NCBI GenBank assembly: GCA_902595755.1
Contig: CACJRF010000001.1
Coordinates: 129,447 to 180,657, forward strand
Source of the DNA: an uncultured Alphaproteobacteria bacterium
GTDB lineage: Bacteria > Pseudomonadota > Alphaproteobacteria > Methylaequorales > Methylaequoraceae
Reading direction: 5' to 3'
DNA length: 51,211 nucleotides
Below are positions 15,469 to 24,835 of this stretch, piece by piece (within the stretch, counting starts at the first letter, position 1; every line of letters starts with the position of its first letter). Both the position numbers and the translations under genes were made by a program. Below the pieces are notes generated by a model, which did no database searches, was not told the origin of the DNA, and saw only the letters and a program-made list of their open reading frames with translations.

Positions 15469-16862
15469 TCAATACCTCCAAAAATAAAAGTGTAAGCTGC
15501 TATTGTTATAATAGCAGTAAAATTCATTACTAAACCATTTTTAACCATAAAATTCATTTTAAAGCTGTTATTTGAATAAACAATAGCATTAGGTGGTGTT
15601 GAAATAGGCATCATAAAAGCACAACTTGCTGAGAGAATGAATGGTAATAAAATCTGAATTAGATCAAGATTATTTGCATTTGCAAAAACACTTAAAATTG
15701 GCAATAATAAAAATGTTGTAGCTGTGTTACTTGTGAACTCTGTCATAAAAGAAGTGAAAAGAGCAATTACAAGAATTATTAAAAATAGATCTAAATTACT
15801 AAGAACATCAAGGAAAATTGCTAATTTTTCAGCCAGACCAGATGAAATAATTAAAGATGCTAAAGCTAATCCTCCTCCAAATAAAATTAAAATATTCCAT
15901 GGTATCTCAAGAAACCAATCATTATTTAAAATTGTTTTATAATTGTTTGAAGGAATAATAAAAAATAAAATTCCACCAAAAATAGCTATTATTGAATCTG
16001 TAAGGTCTATATTAAAAATAATATTTAATTTGGATTTAAAGATCCATAAAGATGCTGTTAATAAAATAATAAATGATGTAATTTTCTCACTTTCTGAAAA
16101 CTTACCTAGACTTAAGTAATTCTGTTTTAATTTTGATTTTGAAATAGATTCATTTGGTCTATCAATTCTTAGATAAATATAGACAAGTAAGAAGGTAATG
16201 AGAGTTAACACTAATGGAAAAATGTGGAATATCCAACTTTTAAAGTCTATTAAAACATTATAATTATCCTCAATAAATCCTATAAATATGGCATTTGGAA
16301 TTGTTCCTATAGGTGTTGCCATACCACCTATTGAGGCTGAATACGCAATAGCAAGTAATAGTAAATTTGAATAATCAAAATCTTTTTTTTTATCTAAATT
16401 CTCCTCAATAATTGACTTAACTATAGGTAACATTAATAAACATGTAGCAGTGTTTGAAAAAATCATACTTAATGAGGCTGTTAGAAAACATACAGATATT
16501 AAAACATTAATCTTTGTATTACCAAATCTGTGAAGTATTCCGAGTGCAATTCTCTGGTGCAATTTACTTTTTTCAAAACCTTGAGCAATCACAAATCCCC
16601 CAAGAATCAGAAAAACTACACTACTAGAATAACTCGACAGTATTTTCTTTAACTCAATTTCTACAACTAAAGGAGCCACAAGAATTGGGATCAGAGCTGT
16701 TATTGAAGTTGGGATTAATTCTGTTATCCATAAAATAATCATTAAAATCATAACTTTAGATACAAGAATTTGAGTATCCGTTAAAAATCCAGGAGATATT
16801 AAAATTTCTGGAATAAAAAAGATTAAAATTCCGATTAATATTAATAAAAGATATCTTCTCAT
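15465..16862 (-). CDS. SLC13/DASS-type anion (dicarboxylate or sulfate) symporter
   Basis: A 465-aa membrane protein with about 11-12 helices. It carries the two family signature repeats: FSNTATCLLMLPIV in the first half and TEFTSNTATTFLLLPI in the second. These SNT motifs bind carboxylate and sodium in DASS transporters. WITELIPTSITALIPILVAP near the N-terminus and MPISTPPNAIVYS near the end are also typical. It probably imports a dicarboxylate, though sulfate-like anions are possible. It heads the four-gene coupled group and follows uup by 3 bp. Confidence 0.9.
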   Translation of the reverse strand: MRRYLLLILIGILIFFIPEILISPGFLTDTQILVSKVMILMIILWITELIPTSITALIPILVAPLVVEIELKKILSSYSSSVVFLILGGFVIAQGFEKSKLHQRIALGILHRFGNTKINVLISVCFLTASLSMIFSNTATCLLMLPIVKSIIEENLDKKKDFDYSNLLLLAIAYSASIGGMATPIGTIPNAIFIGFIEDNYNVLIDFKSWIFHIFPLVLTLITFLLVYIYLRIDRPNESISKSKLKQNYLSLGKFSESEKITSFIILLTASLWIFKSKLNIIFNIDLTDSIIAIFGGILFFIIPSNNYKTILNNDWFLEIPWNILILFGGGLALASLIISSGLAEKLAIFLDVLSNLDLFLIILVIALFTSFMTEFTSNTATTFLLLPILSVFANANNLDLIQILLPFILSASCAFMMPISTPPNAIVYSNNSFKMNFMVKNGLVMNFTAIITIAAYTFIFGGIE

Positions 16863-16865
16863 TTG

Positions 16866-18677
16866 TTATTCTCTAAAGCTTTTTTCCTCTAGATCAATCC
16901 AATCTCTCTCAAGTAAAGACAAATCATTCTGGGCTTGCTTAATTTTATTTATAGTTTCTTTATAATCTTTATCATCATAATTAATTTTTTTAATGCTTTG
17001 TAATTTTTCACTAAAGTTTCTTATTTCCTTTTCTTTATTCTCAATTTTTTTTAGTATTTGAGCAATAAGTTTACCAGTGGATATTGGTTTGGTTTTATGT
17101 TCTGTTGTTTTAAGATTTTTCTTTTTATGATTTTTATTTTCTAAATTCTTGCCAACATAGTTCAAATCCTTTTCAATATCTAATGAGGACATATAGCCAC
17201 CCTTTCCATCTAAAAAAATAAACTTAGTACAAGTTTTTTTTAAAAAATCTACATCGTGTGAACTAATGAATACACCACCTTTATAAACTTTGAGAAAATC
17301 AATTAAAATATCTATAGTTTCCATATCTAAGTCATTTGTTGGCTCATCTAAAAGAACAATCTCCTTTGGTTCAGCAAGAATTTTTGATAATAACAATCTA
17401 TTTTTTTCTCCTCCAGATAAGTTCATGACTTTATTATCAACACTTTTAGGATCAAATAAAAAATTCTTCAAATAACTACAGATATGAATTTTTTTTTCTC
17501 CAACCTTTAAGTAGTCTCCTCCAGAAGGTATTAAATTTTGCTTTATTGACTTATTATCGTCAAAGTTTTCTGCATCTTGATTAAAAAAACTAAAATCAAT
17601 GTCCTTTTTTATCTTAATTTTTCCGTGATCTAAAATTAGATCACCAGAAATCATTTTTAAAAAAGATGATTTACCAGAACCATTTTTACCTATTATGCCT
17701 ATTTTTTCATTTCTCATAAGTTTAAAATTAAAATCTTTAATTATTACTTTGGTGGAAAGATTATTTTCAAACGATTTGCTCATATTAATGAAATTAATAA
17801 GTATATTTGGACCATTATTTTCTTTTTTGTCTTCGAGTGGTATTTTTACTTTTGAAATTGTTTTAACAAAATCAGATCTCTGTTGTTCATAATTTTCTTT
17901 AAATGAAAAAAGTTCTTCTTTTCTCCTTTCATTCCTTTTTCGTCTTGCTTTAACCCCTTTTGACAACCAATCAATTTCGTTATCTAAAATTTTTTTTTTA
18001 TTTTTAAGTTCTCTTTCTTCCTGTTTGAGTAAAAGTGATTTCCACTCTTCGAAAAATTTAAATCCTTTTGGAGAAACTTTTACTTTTCCTCTATCTATCC
18101 AAAAAACTTTATTTGTTATATTTTTTAAAAAATCTCTATTGTGACTGATGACTAAATATGAACCTTTAAATTCTTTAACCAAAAAGTTTTCGAGCCACTT
18201 TATGGATTCTATATCAAGATGATTGGTCGGTTCGTCAAGTAACAATAAGTCTGGCTCATCTAATATTGACTTTATTAAATTTAATTTTCTTAGTTGACCT
18301 CCAGATAGACTATTCATATCCAAATCCCAATCAAGTTTAATTTTTTGAAATATATTTTTTATTTTAAATTTTTCCGTATGATTTTCATCATCATACGTTT
18401 GTAATATAAAATTTTTGATCTTAACATTTTGTTTCTTAAGATTTTTTTGATGCATTATAGAAATTTTTACATTTGGATTTGACCAAAATTCGCCTTGATC
18501 AATATTAATTTGTTTAGTAAAAACATTGAATAGGGATGATTTTCCGGCACCATTTTTACCAACAAGTGCTATTTTATCATCTCTATGTACTGTTACGGAT
18601 AGATTATCAAATAATCTAGACTTATCGTAGCCAAAAACACAATCTACAATTGATAGCAGTACTTCTTTTGAACTCAT
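16866..18677 (-). CDS. uup: ABC-F family ATPase Uup
   Basis: A 603-aa soluble protein with two ABC domains and no membrane segment. Domain 1 has GKNGAGKSS, LSGGQLRKL and LLLDEPTNHLD; domain 2 has GKNGSGKSS, LSGGEKNRL and VLLDEPTNDLD. A charged linker joins them, and a C-terminal coiled coil (about the last 60 residues) is the Uup hallmark. ABC-F proteins act on ribosomes, and Uup is also linked to branched DNA intermediates. The start is ATG 18677; an open frame continues upstream to 18755 only because it reads through the tRNA-Gln gene, and those residues (MWPSGKAPLFG) are not protein. Confidence 0.94.
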   Translation of the reverse strand: MSSKEVLLSIVDCVFGYDKSRLFDNLSVTVHRDDKIALVGKNGAGKSSLFNVFTKQINIDQGEFWSNPNVKISIMHQKNLKKQNVKIKNFILQTYDDENHTEKFKIKNIFQKIKLDWDLDMNSLSGGQLRKLNLIKSILDEPDLLLLDEPTNHLDIESIKWLENFLVKEFKGSYLVISHNRDFLKNITNKVFWIDRGKVKVSPKGFKFFEEWKSLLLKQEERELKNKKKILDNEIDWLSKGVKARRKRNERRKEELFSFKENYEQQRSDFVKTISKVKIPLEDKKENNGPNILINFINMSKSFENNLSTKVIIKDFNFKLMRNEKIGIIGKNGSGKSSFLKMISGDLILDHGKIKIKKDIDFSFFNQDAENFDDNKSIKQNLIPSGGDYLKVGEKKIHICSYLKNFLFDPKSVDNKVMNLSGGEKNRLLLSKILAEPKEIVLLDEPTNDLDMETIDILIDFLKVYKGGVFISSHDVDFLKKTCTKFIFLDGKGGYMSSLDIEKDLNYVGKNLENKNHKKKNLKTTEHKTKPISTGKLIAQILKKIENKEKEIRNFSEKLQSIKKINYDDKDYKETINKIKQAQNDLSLLERDWIDLEEKSFRE

Positions 18678-18684
18678 ATTAATG

Positions 18685-18759
18685 TGGCTGGGGTGGTAGG
18701 ATTCGAACCTACGAATGCCGCTACCAAAAAGCGGTGCCTTACCACTTGGCCACACCCCA
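18685..18759 (-). tRNA. tRNA-Gln (anticodon TTG)
   Basis: On the minus strand a complete cloverleaf of 75 nt including an encoded CCA end. The acceptor stem TGGGGTG pairs perfectly with CACCCCA, the discriminator is G, the T-arm has GTTCGAATC, and the anticodon stem CCGCT/AGCGG holds the loop TTTTGGT with anticodon TTG. It lies 31 bp after ispE and only 7 bp before the uup start codon, all in the same direction, so processing of its 3' end would generate the 5' end of the uup message. Confidence 0.97.
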
Positions 18760-18790
18760 ATTAGCTTTAAAGATAATCATTTTTCACTTC

Positions 18791-19669
18791 TTATACAAGG
18801 TTTATATCATTTATAGAATTTACTAATTTCGTTTTCATAACCCAAAATGAAGGAAATTTTAATCTCAACATATTTTCTGCAATTTTTAAACTTTCTTTAT
18901 TTTTATAAAATGAAAAACAGGTTGCACCTGAGCCAGTCATTCTCGAATATAAACTATCTGTTTTAGATTTTAAAAATTCTAAAATTGTCTTTATTTGTAA
19001 AAGCTCTCGTATTGCCACTGCCTCAAGGTGATTTTCTTTTTCCTTTAAAAATTCTAAGTTTAGTTTATTAAATTTGATTTCTTTTTTGACCTTGTTTTTT
19101 TTTAATATTTTTAACTTTTCAAAAATTTTTTTAGTTGAAACTTCTTTAAGCGGATTAATCAAAAGAACATAATAATTACACAACTCGTGGTTAACAAATT
19201 CAATTTTCTCACCAATTCCCTTTATTATAGCTGACTTACCGTAGTAACAAAACGGAACATCTGCTCCAATAGAAATCAAAAAATCATCAATATTCTTACT
19301 TTCTTTTATTCTAAAAATCTCGTGAATTGCTCTTATAACTGTTGCAGCATTTGATGAACCTCCACCCATTCCTGAAGAGATTGGTAAATTTTTCTCAAGG
19401 GTCACACAAACTTTAAATTTTCTTTCATAAAGCTTCTCAAGACCATTTATTACTCTTAGAATTATATTTTCGTTAAGGTCTAGAAATTTTCCGAATGGTC
19501 CTTTTATTTTTAATTGAAATGAGTTGGACTTCTCAATTTTTATTACATCGCCTAGCTCACAGAAAGTCATTAAACTCTCTAAATTATGAAAGCCATCTTT
19601 CCTTTTACTTGTAACCTCTAAGTATAGGTTTAATTTTGCTGGAGAAATGAATTTATTTAACTTTCTCAT
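18791..19669 (-). CDS. ispE: 4-diphosphocytidyl-2-C-methyl-D-erythritol kinase
   Basis: A 292-aa GHMP-superfamily kinase of the MEP isoprenoid pathway. The ATP-binding loop ISSGMGGGSSNAA is at residues 97-109. The catalytic pair is Lys12 (SPAKLNLYL) and Asp137 (IGADVPFC), equivalent to Lys10 and Asp141 in E. coli. A C-terminal GSGATCFSFY completes the GHMP motif set. The start ATG 19669 lies 5 bp after the TPR gene. It supplies isoprenoid units needed for ubiquinone and haem O, whose prenyltransferases (ubiA, ctaB) also occur in this window. Confidence 0.96.
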   Translation of the reverse strand: MRKLNKFISPAKLNLYLEVTSKRKDGFHNLESLMTFCELGDVIKIEKSNSFQLKIKGPFGKFLDLNENIILRVINGLEKLYERKFKVCVTLEKNLPISSGMGGGSSNAATVIRAIHEIFRIKESKNIDDFLISIGADVPFCYYGKSAIIKGIGEKIEFVNHELCNYYVLLINPLKEVSTKKIFEKLKILKKNKVKKEIKFNKLNLEFLKEKENHLEAVAIRELLQIKTILEFLKSKTDSLYSRMTGSGATCFSFYKNKESLKIAENMLRLKFPSFWVMKTKLVNSINDINLV

Positions 19670-19674
19670 CTTTT

Positions 19675-21291
19675 TTAAAGTCCCTTATTTATCTTTTTAT
19701 GAACTAAATTTTTATCTTTGTAATCTGGATCTATAACAAGTACTTTTTTCCACTGTGATAATGCCTCTGACTTTCTATTAGACATCCAATATGCATCACC
19801 CAAATGATCATTTAGCGTTGCGTCATCAGGTAACATAACAACAGCTTTTTCTAAGTGATATACTGATTCTTCAAATTTTTTTGATAAAAAATACGCCCAA
19901 CCCAGTGAATCTCTTATATAACCATCCGATGGTTCTAAATCTACAGCTTTTTTTAAAAGTTCTAAAGCCTTATCAATATTCATTTTTCTGTCTAACCAAC
20001 TATAAGCTAGATAGTTCAAGACGTACGGATCATTAGGATTTAAGTCTAGAGATCTTTTAAAATCTTGTTCAGCTTTTCCCCAATTTTTAATTTGTTCATA
20101 TGATATTCCCCTTGAGTAAAGAATATTAGATGTTCCTTCAAGCTTATCATTTTCTATCAGCTCCGAATACACAGCTATAGCTTGTTTATAATTTTTAAGT
20201 TTTCTATATTTGTCTCCAAGTATTCTTTTCATTTCAAATTCTCTTGGAAATTTATTAGTAAATTCTTTTAATTCATTAATGAATATTTTATTTTTTTCTA
20301 ATTTTTCTAGAAATGCTAACTTCATTTTAAAAATTTTGTAAAAGTAGAGATTTTTTTCATCAATATTATGTAAATTCTTTAAAGCTATATTATCAAACTC
20401 TAAATCATTCAAAACGCCTGCAAGTAGAAGCCTCATAGCATTAAAATCTGGTCTAATTTTTAAAGAGAGTTTTCCAAAAAAAGCTGCATACATATTTAAG
20501 TTGTTAGAATAATACCAACTAGAAATATTATAAAGAACCTCAGCTATACCATCACTTTGAGTATAAATTGGATTAAACAAATCTTTATGATTTCTTAAAT
20601 AGCTTATATCATAATTCTGAAAATTAATTTTTAGTTTTTTTAGTTCCTCATTTTTTTTAAGCACCTCATTATGATTTTTTTTATCTATGGCATTTAATAG
20701 TAATATCTCCTTAAGCCTAAATGAGGCAAAGTTTTCAATTTCAATCTTTGTAAAATATTTATCGGACTTTTGTTTATTTTTCTTATTTTTATAAAATAGT
20801 GCTGTATGAAGGCAAATTATAGGGATACATTCACTTTCTATATTTAGTTCATCTGTATCTTTATAGCCTAACCAAATATTAAATGCTCTAATAAAGTTAG
20901 AGTCAAATTCATTTAATTTAATATTATCTAGATAATTTTCTGAAGATTCTGATTTTAAAAATTTTTCAATAGTCATGTAAAAATTTGCGGGAATATTATT
21001 TTCATCTGTCAGAAGAATTTTTTCACTTATTAAGCGAGAATTGTTCCAATCACCAAAAATTACAGATTGGAATAGTATTTCTTCATAAAAATTTTTATCT
21101 ATCTGATCTAAGTCTATTTTGTATAAAAACTTTTTTAAGTTGTAAGAATCACTATTTTGCTTTGCATGATTCCAAGATAGAAAGTTTCCATAGTAGCTAG
21201 GTTTTTCTACCTCTGATTTTACTATCTCAAAGTTGAATAGTATGATGAATAATACTAATAATTTATTACATACCTGTATAATTTGGGCCAC
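19675..21291 (-). CDS. Exported tetratricopeptide-repeat protein
   Basis: A 538-aa protein with an N-terminal signal sequence (LLVLFIILFNFEIVKS) and at least four TPR units in the C-terminal third: LYSRGISYEQIKNWGKAEQD, VLNYLAYSWLDRKMNIDKAL, IRDSLGWAYFLSKKFEESVY and LNDHLGDAYWMSNRKSEALS. Proteins of this design sit beside ETF-QO and ispE in alphaproteobacteria; no function is known to me beyond an expected periplasmic scaffold. The start is unclear: the GTG at 21291 is within 2 nt of a strong AGGAGG (21299-21294), which would better serve a start 6-9 nt further on, where only non-standard codons exist. It overlaps the ETF-QO gene by 26 bp. Confidence 0.85.
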   Translation of the reverse strand: MAQIIQVCNKLLVLFIILFNFEIVKSEVEKPSYYGNFLSWNHAKQNSDSYNLKKFLYKIDLDQIDKNFYEEILFQSVIFGDWNNSRLISEKILLTDENNIPANFYMTIEKFLKSESSENYLDNIKLNEFDSNFIRAFNIWLGYKDTDELNIESECIPIICLHTALFYKNKKNKQKSDKYFTKIEIENFASFRLKEILLLNAIDKKNHNEVLKKNEELKKLKINFQNYDISYLRNHKDLFNPIYTQSDGIAEVLYNISSWYYSNNLNMYAAFFGKLSLKIRPDFNAMRLLLAGVLNDLEFDNIALKNLHNIDEKNLYFYKIFKMKLAFLEKLEKNKIFINELKEFTNKFPREFEMKRILGDKYRKLKNYKQAIAVYSELIENDKLEGTSNILYSRGISYEQIKNWGKAEQDFKRSLDLNPNDPYVLNYLAYSWLDRKMNIDKALELLKKAVDLEPSDGYIRDSLGWAYFLSKKFEESVYHLEKAVVMLPDDATLNDHLGDAYWMSNRKSEALSQWKKVLVIDPDYKDKNLVHKKINKGL

Positions 21292-22906
21292 CTCCTCCTT
21301 CAGGAGTTATCCAGTTGATATTTTGAGATGGATCTTTTATGTCACATGTTTTGCAATGAATACAATTCTGTGCATTTATTTGTAGCCTATTAAGTCCTTC
21401 ATCATTTACAATTTCATAAACACCTGCTGGACAATACCGTTGCTCAGGGGAGTCATACAATGCTAAATTTTTATCAATTGGGATTTTTTCATCAGAAATT
21501 TTCAGATGAATTGGTTGATTTTCCTCGTGATAAGTAGAAGAAAAAGAAACATTAGTAAGTCTATCAAATGATATTTTGCCATCTGGTTTAGGGTAAACAA
21601 TTTTTTTAGCTTTATTCTTTTCTTGAAGTGAACAATGGTCCGGTTCTCCATGTTTTAGGGTCCAGGGTGCTTTTCCTCTTAAAAAAATTTGATCTATACC
21701 TGTCAAAATTATTCCTAATTTCAAACCATATTTAAATGATGGACGTACATTTCTTGCTGCTTTTAACTCTTTTCCTGCCCATGAGTTATTGAAATCTGAT
21801 TGAAAGCTTTCAAGTTCAACTCCCTCTAGATTTTGCTCTAACTTTCTAAATACGTTTTCAGAAGCAATAATCCCAGATTTCATGGCAGTGTGTGTACCTT
21901 TTATTTTTGGTGTGTTAAGCGTTCCAGCATCACAACCGATTATTGATCCACCAGCAAAAGAAAGCTTTGGTAGTGACTGCCAACCACCTTCATTTAGTGC
22001 ACGTGCTCCATATGATACTCTTCTACCTTCGTCAAGTAACGGTTTAATTGAAGGGTGCATTTTAAATCTTTGAAATTCCTCATAAGGGGATAAATATGGG
22101 TTTTTGTAGTCAAGCCCAATAACAAAACCTATTGATACTAAGTTTTTATCTAAATGGTATAAAAACGATCCACCATAAGTGTCTTGATCTAGTGGCCATC
22201 CAATTGAATGCATTACATTTCCAGGTTCAGATTTTTCTGGTTTAACTTCCCACAATTCTTTCAAGCCAATACCGTAGGTTTGATGTTGAGCTTCCTTTCT
22301 TAGATCAAACTCACTCATCAGCTTTTTTCCTAAATGACCTCTGCAACCCTCTGCGAAAAGAGTAAATTTTGAATGAATTTCTATACCAGGTTGATAATTT
22401 TGACCGGGGCTCCCTTGATTATCAACGCCAAGATCTCCGGTAACTATTCCTTTGAGAACACCATTATTTATTATGATGTCTGATGCAGCAAATCCTGGAT
22501 AAATTTCTACTCCCAACTTTTCTGCTTCACTTCCTAACCATTTACACAAAGAACCAAGTGAAATTATAAAATTACCTTTATTATGCATGACTGGAGGAAT
22601 TAGAATATTTGGAATACTAAATGATTTTTCATCAGTCATAAATTTGACCGATTCTTTTTTTACATTAACTTTAACTGGACATTCGGGATTATCTCTCCAG
22701 TCATTAAATAACTCATCCATTGCAGTAGGTTGGAGTATAGCCCCAGACAAAATATGTGCTCCAACTTCAGAACCCTTTTCAACAACACAAACAGAATAAT
22801 CTTTATTATTTTCTATACACATTTTTTTAAATTTAATTGCAGCGGCTAACCCTGAAGGACCTGCACCAACAATTAAAAGGTCATAATACATTTTTTCTCT
22901 TATCAT
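21266..22906 (-). CDS. Electron-transfer flavoprotein-ubiquinone oxidoreductase (ETF-QO)
   Basis: A 546-aa membrane-associated flavo-iron-sulfur enzyme that passes electrons from ETF (acyl-CoA and methylamine-derivative dehydrogenases) to ubiquinone. An FAD motif LLIVGAGPSGLAAAI is at the N-terminus, followed by VVEKGSEVGAHILSG and FAEGCRGHLGK. Near the C-terminus are the four [4Fe-4S] cysteines: YCPAGVYE and NCIHCKTCDIK. The usual ending PEGGGGPNYTGM is intact. ATG 22906 or ATG 22891 could be the start. The ETF subunits are not in this window. The gene begins the long minus-strand run down to 12496. Confidence 0.96.
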   Translation of the reverse strand: MIREKMYYDLLIVGAGPSGLAAAIKFKKMCIENNKDYSVCVVEKGSEVGAHILSGAILQPTAMDELFNDWRDNPECPVKVNVKKESVKFMTDEKSFSIPNILIPPVMHNKGNFIISLGSLCKWLGSEAEKLGVEIYPGFAASDIIINNGVLKGIVTGDLGVDNQGSPGQNYQPGIEIHSKFTLFAEGCRGHLGKKLMSEFDLRKEAQHQTYGIGLKELWEVKPEKSEPGNVMHSIGWPLDQDTYGGSFLYHLDKNLVSIGFVIGLDYKNPYLSPYEEFQRFKMHPSIKPLLDEGRRVSYGARALNEGGWQSLPKLSFAGGSIIGCDAGTLNTPKIKGTHTAMKSGIIASENVFRKLEQNLEGVELESFQSDFNNSWAGKELKAARNVRPSFKYGLKLGIILTGIDQIFLRGKAPWTLKHGEPDHCSLQEKNKAKKIVYPKPDGKISFDRLTNVSFSSTYHEENQPIHLKISDEKIPIDKNLALYDSPEQRYCPAGVYEIVNDEGLNRLQINAQNCIHCKTCDIKDPSQNINWITPEGGGGPNYTGM

Positions 22907-22954
22907 ATCTTTTTTTAATTATTTTAATAAATTTATAGTAGAATATATATATTA

Positions 22955-23710
22955 ATGAAAGTTAAAAACATAAAGTCTTTTATTGAGTTTTATAAAAACT
23001 TAGAAATTACCGCATCAATTACTAATACAACTAGGCATGAGGCTACTGCTTCATTACAAGAATGTTTGGCTAAAAATAAATCGAAAAAAGCTCCAATTTT
23101 TAAAGAATATAATAAAAATCAGTCAAAACAAAAAAAATTGGAGATACTTAAATCACACGTAAAAGATATTAATTGTGATTTAAAGGATATTGCAACTAAT
23201 TTAGTTTTTAATGATGGCAATATTGATTCTGAAATTATGCTTGTTGGAGAAGCCCCAGGTGCTGAGGAGGATAGACAAGGCAAACCGTTCGTTGGGGAAG
23301 CAGGCAAACTTCTAGATAAAATTCTTTCACTTATAGAGTTAAAAAGAGAAAAAAATTTTTACGTTACAAATATTTTATATTGGAGACCTCCTGGAAATAG
23401 AACTCCGAATAGCAAAGAAATTTCTCTGTGTTTAGAATCTACTGTTGAACACATAAAAATTATAAAACCTAAACTTTTAATTTTAGTTGGAGGAATTGCG
23501 GCTAAATCTTTATTAAATTCAAAAGATGGTATAACAAAACTTCGAGGTATAAATCATTATTATTGTTATGATGATAATGGGTCTAAAGTTCATACTAGAG
23601 CAATTTTTCATCCTGCATATTTATTGAGAAATCCCATTGAAAAAAAAAGAATGTGGGATGACGTTCTAGAAATTGATAACTTAATATCAAAAAATAATAT
23701 AAAAAGGTAA
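22955..23710 (+). CDS. Uracil-DNA glycosylase family 4-like protein
   Basis: A 251-aa protein with a ~70-residue N-terminal extension and a family-4 UDG core. Motif A is [19 protein letters not shown] (residues 97-114), then [11 protein letters not shown] and the C-terminal HPAYLLRNP (219-227). It should excise uracil from DNA. Of the four cysteines that hold the [4Fe-4S] cluster in thermophile family-4 enzymes, only Cys74 and Cys159 are in place. The first is Asp71, and the one before RPPGNR is Trp143. A normal cluster is therefore unlikely. I recall the same pattern in other alphaproteobacterial homologues. Two bp separate it from moaB. Confidence 0.88.
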   Translation: MKVKNIKSFIEFYKNLEITASITNTTRHEATASLQECLAKNKSKKAPIFKEYNKNQSKQKKLEILKSHVKDINCDLKDIATNLVFNDGNIDSEIMLVGEAPGAEEDRQGKPFVGEAGKLLDKILSLIELKREKNFYVTNILYWRPPGNRTPNSKEISLCLESTVEHIKIIKPKLLILVGGIAAKSLLNSKDGITKLRGINHYYCYDDNGSKVHTRAIFHPAYLLRNPIEKKRMWDDVLEIDNLISKNNIKR

Positions 23711-23711
23711 T

Positions 23712-24221
23712 ATGAGTTCAATAAGTTTAGGTATAGTTATAATTGTTGTATCTGATAGTAGAAACGAGCAAACAGACAAATCAGGAAAAGTCCTGGAAGA
23801 TCGTATTAATACATCTGGTCATAAATTAATAAAAAAAATTTTTCTTAAAGATAATTTTGAAGATATAAAAACTAAACTTAAGGAACTGATTAGTTCTGAC
23901 AACCACAATGTAATCATATTGTCAGGTGGAACAGGATTAACTGGTCGAGACTCCACACCTGAGGCAGTCAAATCTGTAATAAAAAAAGAAATTCCTGGGT
24001 TTGGAGAAATATTTCGAATGATTAGTTACAATAAAATCGCAACCTCTTCTCTTCAATCAAGGGCTATGGCGGGATTAGCTGATGATAAATTTATATTTGC
24101 ACTCCCAGGTTCTCCTGGCGCTTGCAGGGATGCATGGGACAATATTCTAGTGCATCAGCTAAATTCTAATACTAAACCCTGTAATCTTGTTGAATTAATT
24201 CCCAGATTAAAAGAAACGTAA
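23712..24221 (+). CDS. moaB: Molybdenum cofactor biosynthesis protein B
   Basis: A 169-aa MoaB/MogA-fold protein that adenylylates molybdopterin or assists metal insertion. Visible motifs are VIIVVSDSRNEQTDKSG at the N-terminus, VIILSGGTGLTGRDSTPEAV (the substrate loop, residues ~74-93), IPGFGEIFRMIS and FALPGSPGACRDAW. The gene follows the uracil glycosylase gene by 1 bp and is convergent with the fasciclin gene. No other molybdopterin gene is in the window, so a moco pathway is suggested but not shown. Confidence 0.95.
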   Translation: MSSISLGIVIIVVSDSRNEQTDKSGKVLEDRINTSGHKLIKKIFLKDNFEDIKTKLKELISSDNHNVIILSGGTGLTGRDSTPEAVKSVIKKEIPGFGEIFRMISYNKIATSSLQSRAMAGLADDKFIFALPGSPGACRDAWDNILVHQLNSNTKPCNLVELIPRLKET

Positions 24222-24232
24222 TTTAGGTAATT

Positions 24233-24835
24233 TTAAAATCTAGAGTCAACTGCACTTAACCATGAGTTAATTTCATTATCTGTTTGCATACAACATGAGG
24301 TGATTGGAAATTTATCTTTTTGTAACCTTGTTAGTCTGTCATCTTCTTTGCTTGGTTGAACAAACATAACACAATTTATCTCATGGACAACACCATTATC
24401 AGCAGATGTGTTTTCATTAACAACTACCATATCCTTTACATATAAACTTTCTCTTTTATAAAGTTGAATTGCTTTATTAGTAACAGTAATTTCTTCCGTC
24501 ATTTTAGAGTTCAAGTTACCACTAGTTTTTTGTCCTATTAATATATGGTCTAGTATCAACATTTTTCTTAAAGAAGTATCTGATAAAATTTTGTCATAAA
24601 CCTTTTTAGGTAACGCTTCAAAAGCTTTATTATTTGGAACAAACATCGTCCAGTTCCATGGGAACTTTTGTTGTAAAGTTGCCTCAAGCTCTGTGTTATT
24701 TATGTATGAGTAAAAAGTTGAAAAATTTGGGTTTTCTCTAATAATTTCTACAATACCTTTAGCTTTTAAATCAAAATTGATTATAAATAAGCAAAACAAA
24801 GAAAAAATTTTTAAATACAACTTATCTCCTTTCAT
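24233..24835 (-). CDS. Exported fasciclin (FAS1)-domain protein
   Basis: A ~200-aa secreted protein: an N-terminal signal peptide (FSLFCLFIINFDLKAKG) and one FAS1 domain with the conserved blocks WTMFVPNNKAFEALP, LRKMLILDHIL and NTSADNGVVHEINCVM. The end carries SCCMQTDNEIN with paired Cys. FAS1 domains mediate adhesion or binding to surface polymers; the ligand here is unknown. The start is ambiguous. ATG 24835 has no ribosome site, whereas TTG 24820 sits 5 nt after AAAGGAG and would still leave a complete signal peptide. Confidence 0.87.
   Translation of the reverse strand: MKGDKLYLKIFSLFCLFIINFDLKAKGIVEIIRENPNFSTFYSYINNTELEATLQQKFPWNWTMFVPNNKAFEALPKKVYDKILSDTSLRKMLILDHILIGQKTSGNLNSKMTEEITVTNKAIQLYKRESLYVKDMVVVNENTSADNGVVHEINCVMFVQPSKEDDRLTRLQKDKFPITSCCMQTDNEINSWLSAVDSRF

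Noticed and set aside
18678-18755. An in-frame N-terminal extension of Uup beginning MWPSGKAPLFG
   Set aside because: It is the translation of the tRNA-Gln gene; the cloverleaf is complete and the family N-terminus begins at ATG 18677.
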